Positions 7,135 through 16,417 of a stretch of 64,000 nucleotides of DNA are shown here, one piece after another. Location: positions 49,556 to 113,555 of IMG/VR virus record IMGVR_UViG_3300025407_000020; one strand, written 5' to 3'. The translations under genes were made by a program, and so were the position numbers. Numbering within the stretch: the first letter of the stretch is position 1; each line of letters opens with the position of its first letter. This stretch comes from a virus. The notes beneath the pieces were generated by a model that saw only the letters and a program-made list of their open reading frames with translations, was not told the origin of the DNA and made no database searches.

Positions 7135-7808
7135 TTGCCCATTCGTGCGATGCTAAGAAACTCTGCTCTTGCTGCAGGATCAGTCTTGAATCCACCACCG
7201 AGCTTACAAGTCACAGTTGACGAACCAGTATCTTCAACACCGCGACTCTTAACGCAATAGTGCTGTGCATCAATCATAACTGCAACATTGTCAGTTTCAA
7301 GGATATAGCAAAGAGTGTGGAATACCTGCTCAGTTAGTCGCTCTTGAATCTGAGGACGCTTTGCAAAGTACTCAACGATACGATTGATCTTTGAGAGACC
7401 AAGAACCTTTTCGTTGGGAACATAAGCAACAGTAGCAAGACCGTCAATGATTACAAAATGATGTTCACAATTACTTTGTACATTCACGTTGCGTTCAACG
7501 ACCATTTCATCATAGCCCATCTTGTTCGCAACAGTTGTACACTTGGGGAATGCTTCATAGTCAAGTCCCCAAAAGATTTCTCCTACATACATTTTAGCGA
7601 CCCGCTTCGGGGTTTCCTCTAAGCTATCATCAGTTAGGTCAAGCCCGAGAGTCTCCATAATATCCTTAAACTTACGCTCAATGATTTCAATCTTATCAGT
7701 ACGGCTCAGTCCATTGTCAACTGTCGGTGTTTCAACTCCCATCTTTACGAGATATTCGTGAACTTGTTGACCTAACGCCGGATCACACTTACTCTTATTA
7801 AAGCTCAT
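7131..7808 (-). CDS. folE: GTP cyclohydrolase I FolE
   Basis: A 225-residue enzyme that turns GTP into 7,8-dihydroneopterin triphosphate, the entry step for both folate and 7-deazaguanine synthesis. Visible signatures are ETPKRVAKMY, the zinc and active-site motif SNCEHHF, the loop GLSKINRIVEYFAKRPQIQERLTEQ, and HYCVKSRGVED with the second zinc cysteine. The length is standard. With QueD and QueE here, the 7-deazaguanine route is the likely use. AAGGA lies 9 bases before the ATG at 7808, within the last codons of the homing endonuclease gene (11-base overlap). Confidence 0.95.
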   Translation of the reverse strand: MSFNKSKCDPALGQQVHEYLVKMGVETPTVDNGLSRTDKIEIIERKFKDIMETLGLDLTDDSLEETPKRVAKMYVGEIFWGLDYEAFPKCTTVANKMGYDEMVVERNVNVQSNCEHHFVIIDGLATVAYVPNEKVLGLSKINRIVEYFAKRPQIQERLTEQVFHTLCYILETDNVAVMIDAQHYCVKSRGVEDTGSSTVTCKLGGGFKTDPAARAEFLSIARMGK

Positions 7809-8475
7809 TCTTATTCATCCTTCTTAAATGTTGTACTAGGTTGCCCTTATTAAACTCTCGGCGGCAACAGAGACAACAACTGTTGTGTCTCTCAAATCTT
7901 GCTCCGTTATTATTAAGTATAGCACTTTCGCTCATCTTTTGTCTAGTCTTTTGGGACTTTGGACCCTTATTAGCTTCGCTTATTATTTGTTTGGTTTCGA
8001 GCGAATGTGTTAGCCCTTGAGCAAAGGCGTTGCCTTTTATCTTTTCGGATTGGGCCTTCCTACCTTGATCATTGTCTTTGGTTTTACCTAGCCGCCGGCT
8101 GCGCTGCATATCAGAATAGTGCTTTTTAACATCTTCGGGACGATTTAATAAGGTAGTGCTTCGTTTCCGATTGGCTTCTGGACCGAGGTCCCCTCCGTAA
8201 CCCCCTTTAGCAACGTTGTATCCATCTTTTCTGCTGTTGTATTTTTGAATAGTGGGTTCTTCTAACTCACTGATATAGTTCCGATCATCCGATTCTTCTA
8301 GTAGTTCAACCGCAAAACTATCCGCTCCGTATTTCTTTATCGCTCGGTGCAGGGGATATTCAGGATTTTCGGAATCTTTTACATGTTGAGACCATCGTTG
8401 CTCAATCTTCAGTTTAGTTATACCGATATATAGCTTGTTATTAACCGAATTGGTTATTTTGTATAGTTTATACAT
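7798..8475 (-). CDS. Homing endonuclease, GIY-YIG with NUMOD3-type motifs
   Basis: A 225-residue protein with an N-terminal GIY-YIG nuclease (MYKLYKITNSVNNKLYIGIT followed by the conserved R-W-x2-H), then short DNA-binding repeats typical of phage homing enzymes (HSLETKQIISEANKG, KTRQKMSESA) and a C-terminal CxxC..C zinc-like motif (NSCCLCCRREF). GGAGAG precedes the ATG at 8475; the TTG at 8487 is less likely. It is inserted immediately upstream of folE and carries the folE ribosome site in its tail. Confidence 0.85.
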   Translation of the reverse strand: MYKLYKITNSVNNKLYIGITKLKIEQRWSQHVKDSENPEYPLHRAIKKYGADSFAVELLEESDDRNYISELEEPTIQKYNSRKDGYNVAKGGYGGDLGPEANRKRSTTLLNRPEDVKKHYSDMQRSRRLGKTKDNDQGRKAQSEKIKGNAFAQGLTHSLETKQIISEANKGPKSQKTRQKMSESAILNNNGARFERHNSCCLCCRREFNKGNLVQHLRRMNKNEL

Positions 8476-8559
8476 ATCTCTCTCCAAAGCATCTATCGTT
8501 AATGCTCAACGGAAGCATATGCTTCAATGTTGTTACCGCCTGTAACAACATTATTTATC
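8476..8559 (-). promoter_or_regulatory. Late promoter and RNA hairpins in the endonuclease leader
   Basis: On the minus strand GATAAATA (8552-8559) is followed by a perfect 11-bp stem (8542-8552 with 8526-8536, 5-base loop), then the 14-base palindrome GAAGCATATGCTTC (8512-8525), then AGCAT pairing with ATGCT just before GGAGAG. The strong stem overlaps the promoter by one base. It resembles the leaders of the other homing genes in this window. Confidence 0.6.
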
Positions 8560-8573
8560 TTAGATATGTACTT

Positions 8574-8825
8574 TTATTCTTTAGTTTTGTCCTTCACCTG
8601 CCCGTTTGCTAGGATAAACTTATTGAGCAATCCGGTTGTGTTGTTGGTAAATGATACCTCAAGCGAGTCAGTCTTGGATTCTGCTAATACCAACAAACCT
8701 GCTCTTTCGCCGACAATCGGAAGCAGTTCCATCATTAATCGCATACAGGTAAAATCATCAGCAACATCATATAGATACTTCAACATAATATGCTGAACCT
8801 GTTCATCTATCGTATTGATATGCAT
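8574..8825 (-). CDS. Hypothetical protein (83 aa)
   Basis: An 83-residue, mostly helical protein starting MHINTIDEQVQHIMLKYLYD. The ATG at 8825 overlaps the glycosyltransferase stop (TGATG). No domain recognised. It would be the last gene of its transcript before the homing endonuclease insertion. Confidence 0.6.
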   Translation of the reverse strand: MHINTIDEQVQHIMLKYLYDVADDFTCMRLMMELLPIVGERAGLLVLAESKTDSLEVSFTNNTTGLLNKFILANGQVKDKTKE

Positions 8826-10003
8826 CAATACTTCGCTTCACGAGTATGTTTTCTGTAGTCAGCACTGTCGCGCAGATACTTCTGACCCTTGCCTTCAAGA
8901 ATGTCACAGATACGATCAATAGTGCCATCAGTCCAATCGCTGATGTTGCCCATATTAGGATGCGGCTTCTTCAACAATACATCTAGCTTAGCAATAGCAT
9001 CATCAATAGACCAAGGGATATACATACGCTCATGGTCATTTGCAAATGTTTCGGGGAAGCTACGATACGCAGGGTATAGAACATTGCAACCGAGTGCATC
9101 AGCTTCACTTACAGTATTAGATACCCAATCTTGCAATGCACAGTTGAACACTACGCGACTGTTGTTGACAATCTCGTAATACTTGTTCTTGTCAAGATTA
9201 TCATAGATGATTAACTTGCCATCTTCGACCATCTTGCGAGTGCGAGCCATGTAGCTATCGTTGTTGCTCTTTAGTTCACCGCCGCTGCAAACAACAAACT
9301 CAACATCCTTGCTAGGATAGCGTTCATGCCATACATCAATCAAGTCCATGTAGAAGTCAGGTTGCTTCTCTTGATCCCAACGGGCACTGAATACAACACG
9401 CAATCTACGTGAACTAAATGGAGTAATATAGTTGTCTACTCTTTCAGTCACTTCATCCTTACCGAATGCAAGACCTGAAATATTGTAGATAGGAACGTCC
9501 CATCCTGCAACCTTCATGTGTGCAACCATTTCTTCGTTAGTTGCGAGAACACCTGATACACTAGAGCATACCATCTGTTCATATGCTCTCATCCAGCGAT
9601 CCATTCCCCACACATGAACAAAGTCATCGGGGTCAATTGTCTGTGCAAGGCAGCGCACAAAGATTTTCGGCTGCTTATCTTCGGGAAGCTGGTCAATGAT
9701 ATAGGGCAATGATTCAAAGCCCGGCTGGAACATATCTTCAAAGTAGATTACGTCTTCGCTCGTTACCTCACCTTGCTGCATCATCTTAACAAGGTTCATC
9801 ATTTGACTCATGCCAAAGTATGAACGACCATGTGCATCAAGCACCTGACCAGTTACAATCTTTTGGCTATTATCAAGAGTCAGACCGGGGACATACACGA
9901 CATCAATCCCGCGCCGATCAAAGACGCGCTTGTTCCACTCTGTAAGCTGTAGAGTGTACCTTGCGTTATAGGCTTCTAAGCCCATGTAGAATAGTTTTCT
10001 CAT
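8825..10003 (-). CDS. Glycosyltransferase (GT-B-like)
   Basis: A 392-residue protein with a glycosyltransferase layout: LRVVFSARWDQEKQPDFYMD begins the C-terminal nucleotide-sugar domain, and RVVFNCALQDWVSNTVSEADALGCNVLYPAY has the family's acidic donor-binding region (S-E-A-x-A-x-G). It differs in sequence from the glycosyltransferase at 94-1422 but has a similar layout. Donor and acceptor are not known. It lies between DpdA and FolE, which makes modification of DNA or of virion protein the options; neither is shown by sequence. Confidence 0.7.
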   Translation of the reverse strand: MRKLFYMGLEAYNARYTLQLTEWNKRVFDRRGIDVVYVPGLTLDNSQKIVTGQVLDAHGRSYFGMSQMMNLVKMMQQGEVTSEDVIYFEDMFQPGFESLPYIIDQLPEDKQPKIFVRCLAQTIDPDDFVHVWGMDRWMRAYEQMVCSSVSGVLATNEEMVAHMKVAGWDVPIYNISGLAFGKDEVTERVDNYITPFSSRRLRVVFSARWDQEKQPDFYMDLIDVWHERYPSKDVEFVVCSGGELKSNNDSYMARTRKMVEDGKLIIYDNLDKNKYYEIVNNSRVVFNCALQDWVSNTVSEADALGCNVLYPAYRSFPETFANDHERMYIPWSIDDAIAKLDVLLKKPHPNMGNISDWTDGTIDRICDILEGKGQKYLRDSADYRKHTREAKY

Positions 10004-10024
10004 ATGTCCCCGTTCTGTATTATA

Positions 10025-10252
10025 TTAGCCTCGGCCCTGTTCCTTGAAACGAGCCAAGTCAATTTCCCACTGATTCTTCACTGGCTTGCCAATGACAAAC
10101 TTCTGGAACTGACGATAAACATAGCTTCTGCTATTGTAAAGTTCGGCTTCGTCAAAACGATAACCGTAGTCACGGCAGAAGTTGCGATACTTGTCAAGGT
10201 CTTCAAAAATCTGATTGACCCGAGCGTTAGACTTAGTGGTATTCTTTGCCAT
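10025..10252 (-). CDS. Hypothetical protein conserved in T4-like phages (75 aa)
   Basis: A 75-residue basic protein starting MAKNTTKSNARVNQIFEDLD with FCRDYGYRFDEAELYN. I recall close relatives in T4-like cyanophages, annotated without function. It lies between the second T-fold protein and a glycosyltransferase. Confidence 0.7.
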   Translation of the reverse strand: MAKNTTKSNARVNQIFEDLDKYRNFCRDYGYRFDEAELYNSRSYVYRQFQKFVIGKPVKNQWEIDLARFKEQGRG

Positions 10253-10262
10253 TTTATTTTCC

Positions 10263-10724
10263 TTAAATGGTTAGTGATTGATAAGGTTTAGTTGTGTTGT
10301 AGTAAATTGTGGCACCGTTCTCACCATCTTCACTGACAGTGATTTCAATGTCACGGTTGGGGTAGCGACTTGCGATAAACTGATATAGATCATCACAAAT
10401 CATTTCACAAGACTTATGATCAAGCTGCATCACTCCATCCTTAAAGCTATTCTCTAGCCATCGTTTGAACTGAATAAACTCAATGTCACGGTCATTGTGT
10501 GTTACCTGAATCGCCACCTTGAAATGAAAGATGTGACGATGCGGGTATCCTAGGAAACTAACGTCATATTCGTCGCCAGTTGCCAAGCTCTTGTCGGTGT
10601 CTGCACCGGGATACATGTGAATGCCTTCACGCTGAAACGTAACCCAAATCATACGCTTTGCAGCGTTATTGATTCTATTGCGAGTATCAGCCTGAGTCTG
10701 CAAGATATATGTTTCAATAGTCAT
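10263..10724 (-). CDS. PTPS/QueD-like T-fold protein (second copy)
   Basis: A 153-residue protein that looks like a diverged 6-pyruvoyl-tetrahydropterin synthase. FLGYPHRHIFHFKVAIQVTH resembles the family's HxHxY/F zinc segment, the middle has LDHKSCEMICDDLYQFIASRYPNRDIEITVSEDGENGATIYY, comparable to the T-A-E-N-L ... V-x-V-x-E-(T/D) pterin-anchoring end of QueD, and the length fits. It is clearly different from QueD at 3151-3693, so it may have another substrate. It lies directly downstream of DpdA, supporting a role in base modification. Confidence 0.6.
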   Translation of the reverse strand: MTIETYILQTQADTRNRINNAAKRMIWVTFQREGIHMYPGADTDKSLATGDEYDVSFLGYPHRHIFHFKVAIQVTHNDRDIEFIQFKRWLENSFKDGVMQLDHKSCEMICDDLYQFIASRYPNRDIEITVSEDGENGATIYYNTTKPYQSLTI

Positions 10725-10771
10725 TATGTTTTTACTTTATCACTTTGTTGTTATAAACGCAAATGTTTTGG

Positions 10772-12331
10772 TCAATCAAGAACTTCTGCCATTGCATCAT
10801 CACTATCCTCAATGATTTCATCAATTTCAGGATCATCATTGACCGGTTCATCAATGCTAAACAACTGGTCAAACATAGTATGTGCGTTCATAGTTTTCTT
10901 GCCACTGAATCCTTGACCAGCCTTCATCTGCATCCAAAACTTGCTGTACTGATCAATCATTGCAAGACTCTTTTCACGATCCTTCAATGAGAAAATCTCA
11001 TCAACAATGTCAGCAAAGTTAAGATGACCAAGAGGATCCATAACCATCTTTGGTTTGATTCCCTGTTCATATCTACGATTTGCTTCTTGGACAGCAGACA
11101 TATGCTGATAGACATTGTGAGCCTGAATCAATGTATAGCTAAGAGTGTCCCAGCTAGTCTTTGTTTCCTTACCATGCTGACCAAGAAAGCCCTTACCACG
11201 ATAGCAAAGGTCTTTCATGACCATTAGATCGGTAACTGGACTGTCAGTGAAGACTTTGTGAATATTATCAGCTAAGACACCATCACTGAACTTGCGGGTA
11301 TCAGTTGAATACTTCTTAGCTTCCGCAGTCTTTTCCATTGCATAAGTCCACTTAGTGTCATGTTCAAACGTGTTATTGTTATAAGCAAGACCCTTAGCAG
11401 CAGCAAAGAACGGGCTAGCACAGTCAAATGTAATTTGGAACTTTGGATTATGATGCTTACGAACTGCTCTTTGAATATCGGTAAAGAGAACAGCATATTC
11501 CATGATACTAGTACCAAGACAGTGAATTAGATCATGCTTGCCTTCTTCAAGAAAGCCATCGTGAATGATGCCAACCAAACGCTTTAGCATCAAGTGAATG
11601 TCAATCTTATTCTGACCACCGAACGCCCAGCCATTGAATGCACGATCACCGTAGATGCTAGTATCGCAATACTTCTTCATTTCTTCATACCAGTCATCTG
11701 ACTGCTTATGATTGCGACCCTGTAGTACGTTTAAGAACTTGCAGCGACCATCACGATTTTGGATGAAGTATTCGTTATTGATATGAGTAGCAGTAATTGC
11801 TTCTTGGATCGTGCTGATACCATGTGCAGATTTGCCAGTCTTCTTATCCTTAATGTGATAAGTTGTTAGTGACTGTGATGGAATATCAAGACACATGCCA
11901 TAGTCCATGTACTCATCCATCCAAGTAAGAACTTGTTGACGCTTCTTCATTGCGCGGGGGCAGTTGGGGTCTTTCCAATCTGCGGGCCACTGACATTTAA
12001 GAATCTGGAACCCGCCCGAGTCTCCTAGCAGAAAAGTATTCTGTCTATCTCTCTTGCGGATGATAGATTCGTTATTGTCATCCTTAGTAATATCCAGATT
12101 CGCGTGACCCGCAGAATATAGTCCCCACTTGTACGTATACAATCCTTCCTTCTCATTAAGGAAGTTTAACTTCTCAACATCACCGTTGAAGGCCGCAGGG
12201 ATTCTCGCTGGGTCAAAATAGTTTTCACCTTCACGCTGCTTGCCTAAGCCGGCAATGAAGAAAGACGAGACTGCTGGCAGAAACAACGCCCAATCTGGGT
12301 TATGTGCTGCGGAGAGATTAATTTGTTCCAA
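10772..12331 (-). CDS. dpdA: DpdA-like DNA transglycosylase (TGT family)
   Basis: A 519-residue member of the tRNA-guanine transglycosylase superfamily. TFLLGDSGGFQILK (about residues 99-112) holds the conserved DSGGFQ active-site aspartate; GWAFGGQNKIDIH matches the substrate-loop glycines; LIHCLGTSIMEY ... FQITFDCASPF (D303) matches the second aspartate region (FDCxxP). The bacterial TGT zinc cysteines are not evident at the C-terminus, and the length and divergence fit phage DpdA, which swaps guanine in DNA for a 7-deazaguanine. FolE, QueD and QueE nearby give the base supply. The product base cannot be read from sequence. Confidence 0.88.
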   Translation of the reverse strand: MEQINLSAAHNPDWALFLPAVSSFFIAGLGKQREGENYFDPARIPAAFNGDVEKLNFLNEKEGLYTYKWGLYSAGHANLDITKDDNNESIIRKRDRQNTFLLGDSGGFQILKCQWPADWKDPNCPRAMKKRQQVLTWMDEYMDYGMCLDIPSQSLTTYHIKDKKTGKSAHGISTIQEAITATHINNEYFIQNRDGRCKFLNVLQGRNHKQSDDWYEEMKKYCDTSIYGDRAFNGWAFGGQNKIDIHLMLKRLVGIIHDGFLEEGKHDLIHCLGTSIMEYAVLFTDIQRAVRKHHNPKFQITFDCASPFFAAAKGLAYNNNTFEHDTKWTYAMEKTAEAKKYSTDTRKFSDGVLADNIHKVFTDSPVTDLMVMKDLCYRGKGFLGQHGKETKTSWDTLSYTLIQAHNVYQHMSAVQEANRRYEQGIKPKMVMDPLGHLNFADIVDEIFSLKDREKSLAMIDQYSKFWMQMKAGQGFSGKKTMNAHTMFDQLFSIDEPVNDDPEIDEIIEDSDDAMAEVLD

Positions 12332-12340
12332 TGTAGGATC

Positions 12341-12694
12341 CTATTTTACTAATGTTTGGACCATCTTTATTTTGTGGTCAAGGTTCTTTTTCTGTTCCAC
12401 AAGATCAGCGATGGTAGGGTTAGACTTAGCCAGCCTTTCAAGTTCTGCTTCTTCATATTGCTTCTTGATAGCCCAAGAAAGTGCAGATTCAGCATCAGGA
12501 GTTAGACCAACACTAGCATGGCTAGTGTTAATCTGCATCCAGGTATAACCATCATAGACTTCCATAGATTGAGTGCTGGCGTTCCATCTAATGTTTCCAG
12601 CGCCCAGTCCTGAACTGTTGTTAATATATGTGGTCGCAGGCATTCCACCGTTGACCATCATATATCTACCAGAACCGTTGATAGTCTTAAGCAT
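12341..12694 (-). CDS. Phage structural-type protein (117 aa)
   Basis: A 117-residue protein whose first half (TTYINNSSGLGAGNIRWNAS, then MEVYDGYTWMQIN) is a short beta module seen in phage tail or fibre-associated proteins, followed by a helical tail (WAIKKQYEEAELERLAKSNP). It overlaps the sliding clamp stop as TAATG. I recall similar proteins beside replication genes of T4-like cyanophages. Function unknown. Confidence 0.6.
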   Translation of the reverse strand: MLKTINGSGRYMMVNGGMPATTYINNSSGLGAGNIRWNASTQSMEVYDGYTWMQINTSHASVGLTPDAESALSWAIKKQYEEAELERLAKSNPTIADLVEQKKNLDHKIKMVQTLVK

Positions 12695-13428
12695 TACTTA
12701 GCCTGTGCGGGAAGCAAATAAGTCCAAGTAGCGAAACCGCTATCAACAACGATTTCAGCAGCGCCTGCATCAGCGAAGCGAACAGTCTTCTCACCCGGAA
12801 GATCCATGATTGCGAGAAAGACCTTGACAGGCCAGTTCCAAGGCTTGTTCAACGTACCACTTACACTCGGCTGGAAGACAAAGTTGCCTGAGTGAGTTGA
12901 GGGATCACCAAAGTAAATCTTAAGATCACCATTGTCAGTCTTAGTAGTGAAAGTGATTTCTTCGCTGTTAGCCTGAGCCTGCTTCTTAAGACGCTGAATA
13001 CCATCAACAGTAGGAGTAAACTCTACGTCCCAAGTAGTACCACGAAACGAAACAGTCTTAACCTTGTCTTCAACAATGTTCTTAGCCATCAAGCGATAGT
13101 CGTTAACGAAGTCGCCCGTTGCAGTTTCAAAGTGAATAGCACTTGGAATCTGAGTTCCATCAACGTCCTTAGTAGTGACGTTGATGATAGCCTTATCATC
13201 GTACAAGTCATCAAAGCTAAGAATAGTCTTGAGCTTAGTCAAGTTAGGCATACCGAATACGCCCTTAAATTGAGAAATCGGAGCGTTAAGAACGCCAGTA
13301 ACGACAACTGAGCGATCATCAGCATAAGCAGAAACCTTAGTTTCAGTATCAGTGCCATCAATCTTTACGAGGTCAACAACACCCAAACCCTGAGTGTGCT
13401 GAATTAAGTCCAATAGGTAGTCTTTCAT
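12694..13428 (-). CDS. 45: DNA polymerase sliding clamp (T4 gp45-like)
   Basis: A 244-residue protein starting MKDYLLDLIQHTQGLGVVDL with the two-domain strand-rich composition of T4-type clamps and a position next to the polymerase. The trimeric clamp encircles DNA and tethers gp43, and in T4 it also activates late promoters together with gp33/gp55, which suits the ATAAATA boxes seen here. AAAGGA lies 6 bases before the ATG at 13428; an upstream in-frame start at 13452 would include the ribosome site. Confidence 0.85.
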   Translation of the reverse strand: MKDYLLDLIQHTQGLGVVDLVKIDGTDTETKVSAYADDRSVVVTGVLNAPISQFKGVFGMPNLTKLKTILSFDDLYDDKAIINVTTKDVDGTQIPSAIHFETATGDFVNDYRLMAKNIVEDKVKTVSFRGTTWDVEFTPTVDGIQRLKKQAQANSEEITFTTKTDNGDLKIYFGDPSTHSGNFVFQPSVSGTLNKPWNWPVKVFLAIMDLPGEKTVRFADAGAAEIVVDSGFATWTYLLPAQAK

Positions 13429-13438
13429 TGTTTTTCCT

Positions 13439-13633
13439 TTATAAACTTGCAATAATTTCGGCGCGTCGGGCCCGACGCTTCCGGTCAGCCTCAGTTTCTG
13501 CGATGCGTTCCGCCATTTCAGCCTTGCTAACGTAATAGCTACGCATATCTAAATGACGCATAATCTCATCTAGGTCACTGCGAAGACACGCAATCTTTTC
13601 TTCGGTGTCGAACTTTTCAAAATCAATATTCAT
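13439..13633 (-). CDS. Hypothetical helical protein (64 aa)
   Basis: A 64-residue charged protein starting MNIDFEKFDTEEKIACLRSD, predicted helical or coiled coil, ending in an arginine-rich stretch (ADRKRRARRAEIIASL). It lies between polymerase and clamp with AAAGGATG before its start. No family recognised. Confidence 0.6.
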   Translation of the reverse strand: MNIDFEKFDTEEKIACLRSDLDEIMRHLDMRSYYVSKAEMAERIAETEADRKRRARRAEIIASL

Positions 13634-13708
13634 GTTTCATCCTTTATGATATTTAGGTTTGTATTGTGTGTATTATAGTGGAATACTTTGCAAAAGTCAA
13701 TTAGTTGT

Positions 13709-16417
13709 TTATCCGAAACTAAACAAGTCATCAAATGTGCTATTAGTATTGGTATCGCTGCGAATGTCCCAGTCAAGAACGCCTAGCAAGTTGTCAATCT
13801 TCTCGTCAACTAGCTTGCGTTCCATGTCAAGATCATCAAAGGGAAGATCAAGGAACCATTGCGGAAGACGAAGTTCATCTGTTGGATATGCCACATTAGT
13901 AAAGCCCAGTGGATTATCCTTCAATGAGCAAACGATAACCTTCATGCCGTCTACAATCTTTTGACTATACTGGTCACCGTTCATCTTACGTAAATAGTTG
14001 TAGTTAATAGCTGCTCTTGCATGACCAACCGCACACTTACCAGTCTTTTCAAACTTGATAGTGTGATTAGTTAGATTGTTGACACTCTTAGGAGAACCCT
14101 TAGTCCAACTATCTTGCTCACTCAGCCACTTCTTGAATTCACGAATTTTAGCTACAACTTCCTCTCTAGTAGAACCACCTAGTACCATCTTAAGAACTTC
14201 CATTAGGAATTCTTGAACATACTTGGGAGTATCTGCTCTTTTAAGATCAAGACCCATAGCCTTGATCTTACCCATCTTGCCGTCAATATCTTGACGCTTG
14301 CCTTCTAAGTCAAAGATGTTGATTGCATACCGCTTCTTAGTGATAAAGAGGGTGCGATCACCGATAAGTTCACGCCCAGCTTTAATCACTTCGCCGTTCT
14401 TACGAGGGCAGTGAAATGCACGTTCCATGAAAGCAGGGAAGCTAGCGTTAGTCAACTCTGCAATTTGGTCATACAAGTCAATGCAAGTTTCCTTAGTCCA
14501 TGTAAGTTCGCCTGAATCAATCTGATCCTTCAAGATCGGATATGCAGTGAAGTAGCAACTGTCAGTATCGCCATACACAATCGCATCACCGTCGTGTTGA
14601 TACTTTTCTGCGATAGTTTCATTGATCTGGCTCATCATGTGCTTAACGACTTGACGACCACTCAACGTAACTGATTGACCAATACGCTTATCGTAGAATC
14701 TACAGTGTTCGTTTAGAAGTGCGCCATATGCTGAGTTAAGCAAAATCTTACGGACTAGCTGTCGCTTGTCGTAATACTCAAACATATCAGTGCCATACGC
14801 AGCCTTTGCTTCTTTCTGAATACTCTTACGTTCTGAATACCAGCGACTCAATAGACCTGGAATGATGCCTTCTTGTTCATAAGTGAAGATGGTGCCGTTC
14901 GCAGATAGAATCCACGGGCGACTACTATCAAAGATCATCTTCCAAATCTCAGCAGCAGACATTTCTACACTGCGACCATCTTCATAGTCAACAGTGAGCA
15001 TTGTCCCGCGCTCTTGGTTCATAATAGCAGTATATTCTAGCGATCCGAAGAGCCCTTCCCAAAGAATCGCTCCAGTAACTGCGTCAGCATCGTCTCCGTT
15101 CTTTTTCTTTCGCTTTTGTTTTGCGAGGGCGATGCTTTTTTCGTGCATGTATTGGTCTGTGAGGGTTTGTCGAACCTGTCCCACGATTGTTTCTGGGGCC
15201 ATGTTGAGTGCCCGGATTGCTGAGGGGTAGAGACTGTTGATGTCAACTGCTCCGACCCATTCGTGAATCCCCTTCTTGGGAACAGCAACATAAGCTCCGG
15301 CAGCTTGTTGTCCTTCACCGTAACTATCCTGACGCTTTTTGTCAGGAACGATGAATCCTCGTTCATGTGCTTCATTATAAATTGCCATTTCAATCATTGC
15401 CACCGAACCCATCACCGTCGGCAGCAGTACGGTGTTTTCGTGAGCTAGCGCATTTGCTAGATCAAGAAACTTTAGCTTGTTGTGAATCTTGAACACCAGC
15501 ATAGTATCCTGCCGGTTATACTCTACGAACTTCTTGAAGTCCTTGTTGTAAAGCTGATCAAGCGATCCTTCATATGGAGTCTTACGTTCACCTAGTTCAT
15601 ACTCACCGATTGCGTCTAGTGAATAGCTATGGCGAGATTCGTAGTTGTACTTCTTGTAGAGTTGCAGATAGTCCATATGAATACGACCAACAAAGTCGTA
15701 AGTCTGCTCTTCCTTACCAAAGCGTTCATAAGTACGAGGCTTAGGCATCTGACCAAGCAGACAGAACTTGCGAGTATCGTCCTTAGTCATGATTCGCTTA
15801 ACGCGATTCACGCAATAGGGAACGTCATACCCTTCTGAGTTCCAACCAGTAACAACGTCTGCATCCTCAATTAGATCAAAGAACGTCTCAAACATTTCAA
15901 TTTCAGAGCGAAACAGAAAACAGTTTGGAAAGTCCTTAGTCAATTCCTGTGCAGTCTCATCGGTCATATGCTTCGGAGGAATGACTAGCGTAACAAGTTG
16001 CTCAAGCCAATCCAGATAACAAGTGATTGCTGTTACTGAGTTGAATGGATCACTGGTTGGACTATAACCCTTCTCCGGGTCAAAGTCCACTTCAATATCG
16101 AAGAAGCAAGTGTGCAGTTTGGGAGGTTCAACCTTAAGATAGTTGTCAGACAAACATCTGAATACTACGTTAACATCGCTTTCAAACAACCTCTTGCCGC
16201 GATGGATCCTCTTCTCCTTCTCAAACTCTTGTTTCTTACGAGTAGAGAAACGAGATACATTATCTCCATAGATAGAGCGATACTTACCCTTCGGGTCTTC
16301 GTGATAGAAAACATAGTTCGTACTATATTCTCTATAGGCGCGTTTACCCTCGGGAGTACGCTCTACTACGTAGATTTTATCTGCATTGGAATCTAGGACA
16401 GCATCAACGTATGACAT
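13709..16417 (-). CDS. 43: Family B DNA polymerase (T4 gp43-like)
   Basis: A 902-residue replicative polymerase, close to T4 gp43 in length (898). The 3'-5' exonuclease shows CFFDIEVDFD (Exo I), VVTGWNSEGYDVPY (Exo II) and YNRQDTMLV (Exo III). The polymerase shows AVDINSLYPSAIRALN (motif A), KILLNSAYGALLNE (motif B) and VYGDTDSCYF (motif C). It copies the phage genome with the clamp (12694-13428) and the loader (50467-51396). The start overlaps the stop of the DsbA-like gene at 16417. No intein or other insert is apparent. Confidence 0.97.
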   Translation of the reverse strand: MSYVDAVLDSNADKIYVVERTPEGKRAYREYSTNYVFYHEDPKGKYRSIYGDNVSRFSTRKKQEFEKEKRIHRGKRLFESDVNVVFRCLSDNYLKVEPPKLHTCFFDIEVDFDPEKGYSPTSDPFNSVTAITCYLDWLEQLVTLVIPPKHMTDETAQELTKDFPNCFLFRSEIEMFETFFDLIEDADVVTGWNSEGYDVPYCVNRVKRIMTKDDTRKFCLLGQMPKPRTYERFGKEEQTYDFVGRIHMDYLQLYKKYNYESRHSYSLDAIGEYELGERKTPYEGSLDQLYNKDFKKFVEYNRQDTMLVFKIHNKLKFLDLANALAHENTVLLPTVMGSVAMIEMAIYNEAHERGFIVPDKKRQDSYGEGQQAAGAYVAVPKKGIHEWVGAVDINSLYPSAIRALNMAPETIVGQVRQTLTDQYMHEKSIALAKQKRKKKNGDDADAVTGAILWEGLFGSLEYTAIMNQERGTMLTVDYEDGRSVEMSAAEIWKMIFDSSRPWILSANGTIFTYEQEGIIPGLLSRWYSERKSIQKEAKAAYGTDMFEYYDKRQLVRKILLNSAYGALLNEHCRFYDKRIGQSVTLSGRQVVKHMMSQINETIAEKYQHDGDAIVYGDTDSCYFTAYPILKDQIDSGELTWTKETCIDLYDQIAELTNASFPAFMERAFHCPRKNGEVIKAGRELIGDRTLFITKKRYAINIFDLEGKRQDIDGKMGKIKAMGLDLKRADTPKYVQEFLMEVLKMVLGGSTREEVVAKIREFKKWLSEQDSWTKGSPKSVNNLTNHTIKFEKTGKCAVGHARAAINYNYLRKMNGDQYSQKIVDGMKVIVCSLKDNPLGFTNVAYPTDELRLPQWFLDLPFDDLDMERKLVDEKIDNLLGVLDWDIRSDTNTNSTFDDLFSFG

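Noticed and set aside
8825-10003. T4-style beta-glucosyltransferase for DNA
   Set aside because: The sequence looks like a general GT-B enzyme; I see no hydroxymethylcytosine synthesis genes here, so DNA glucosylation is not supported.
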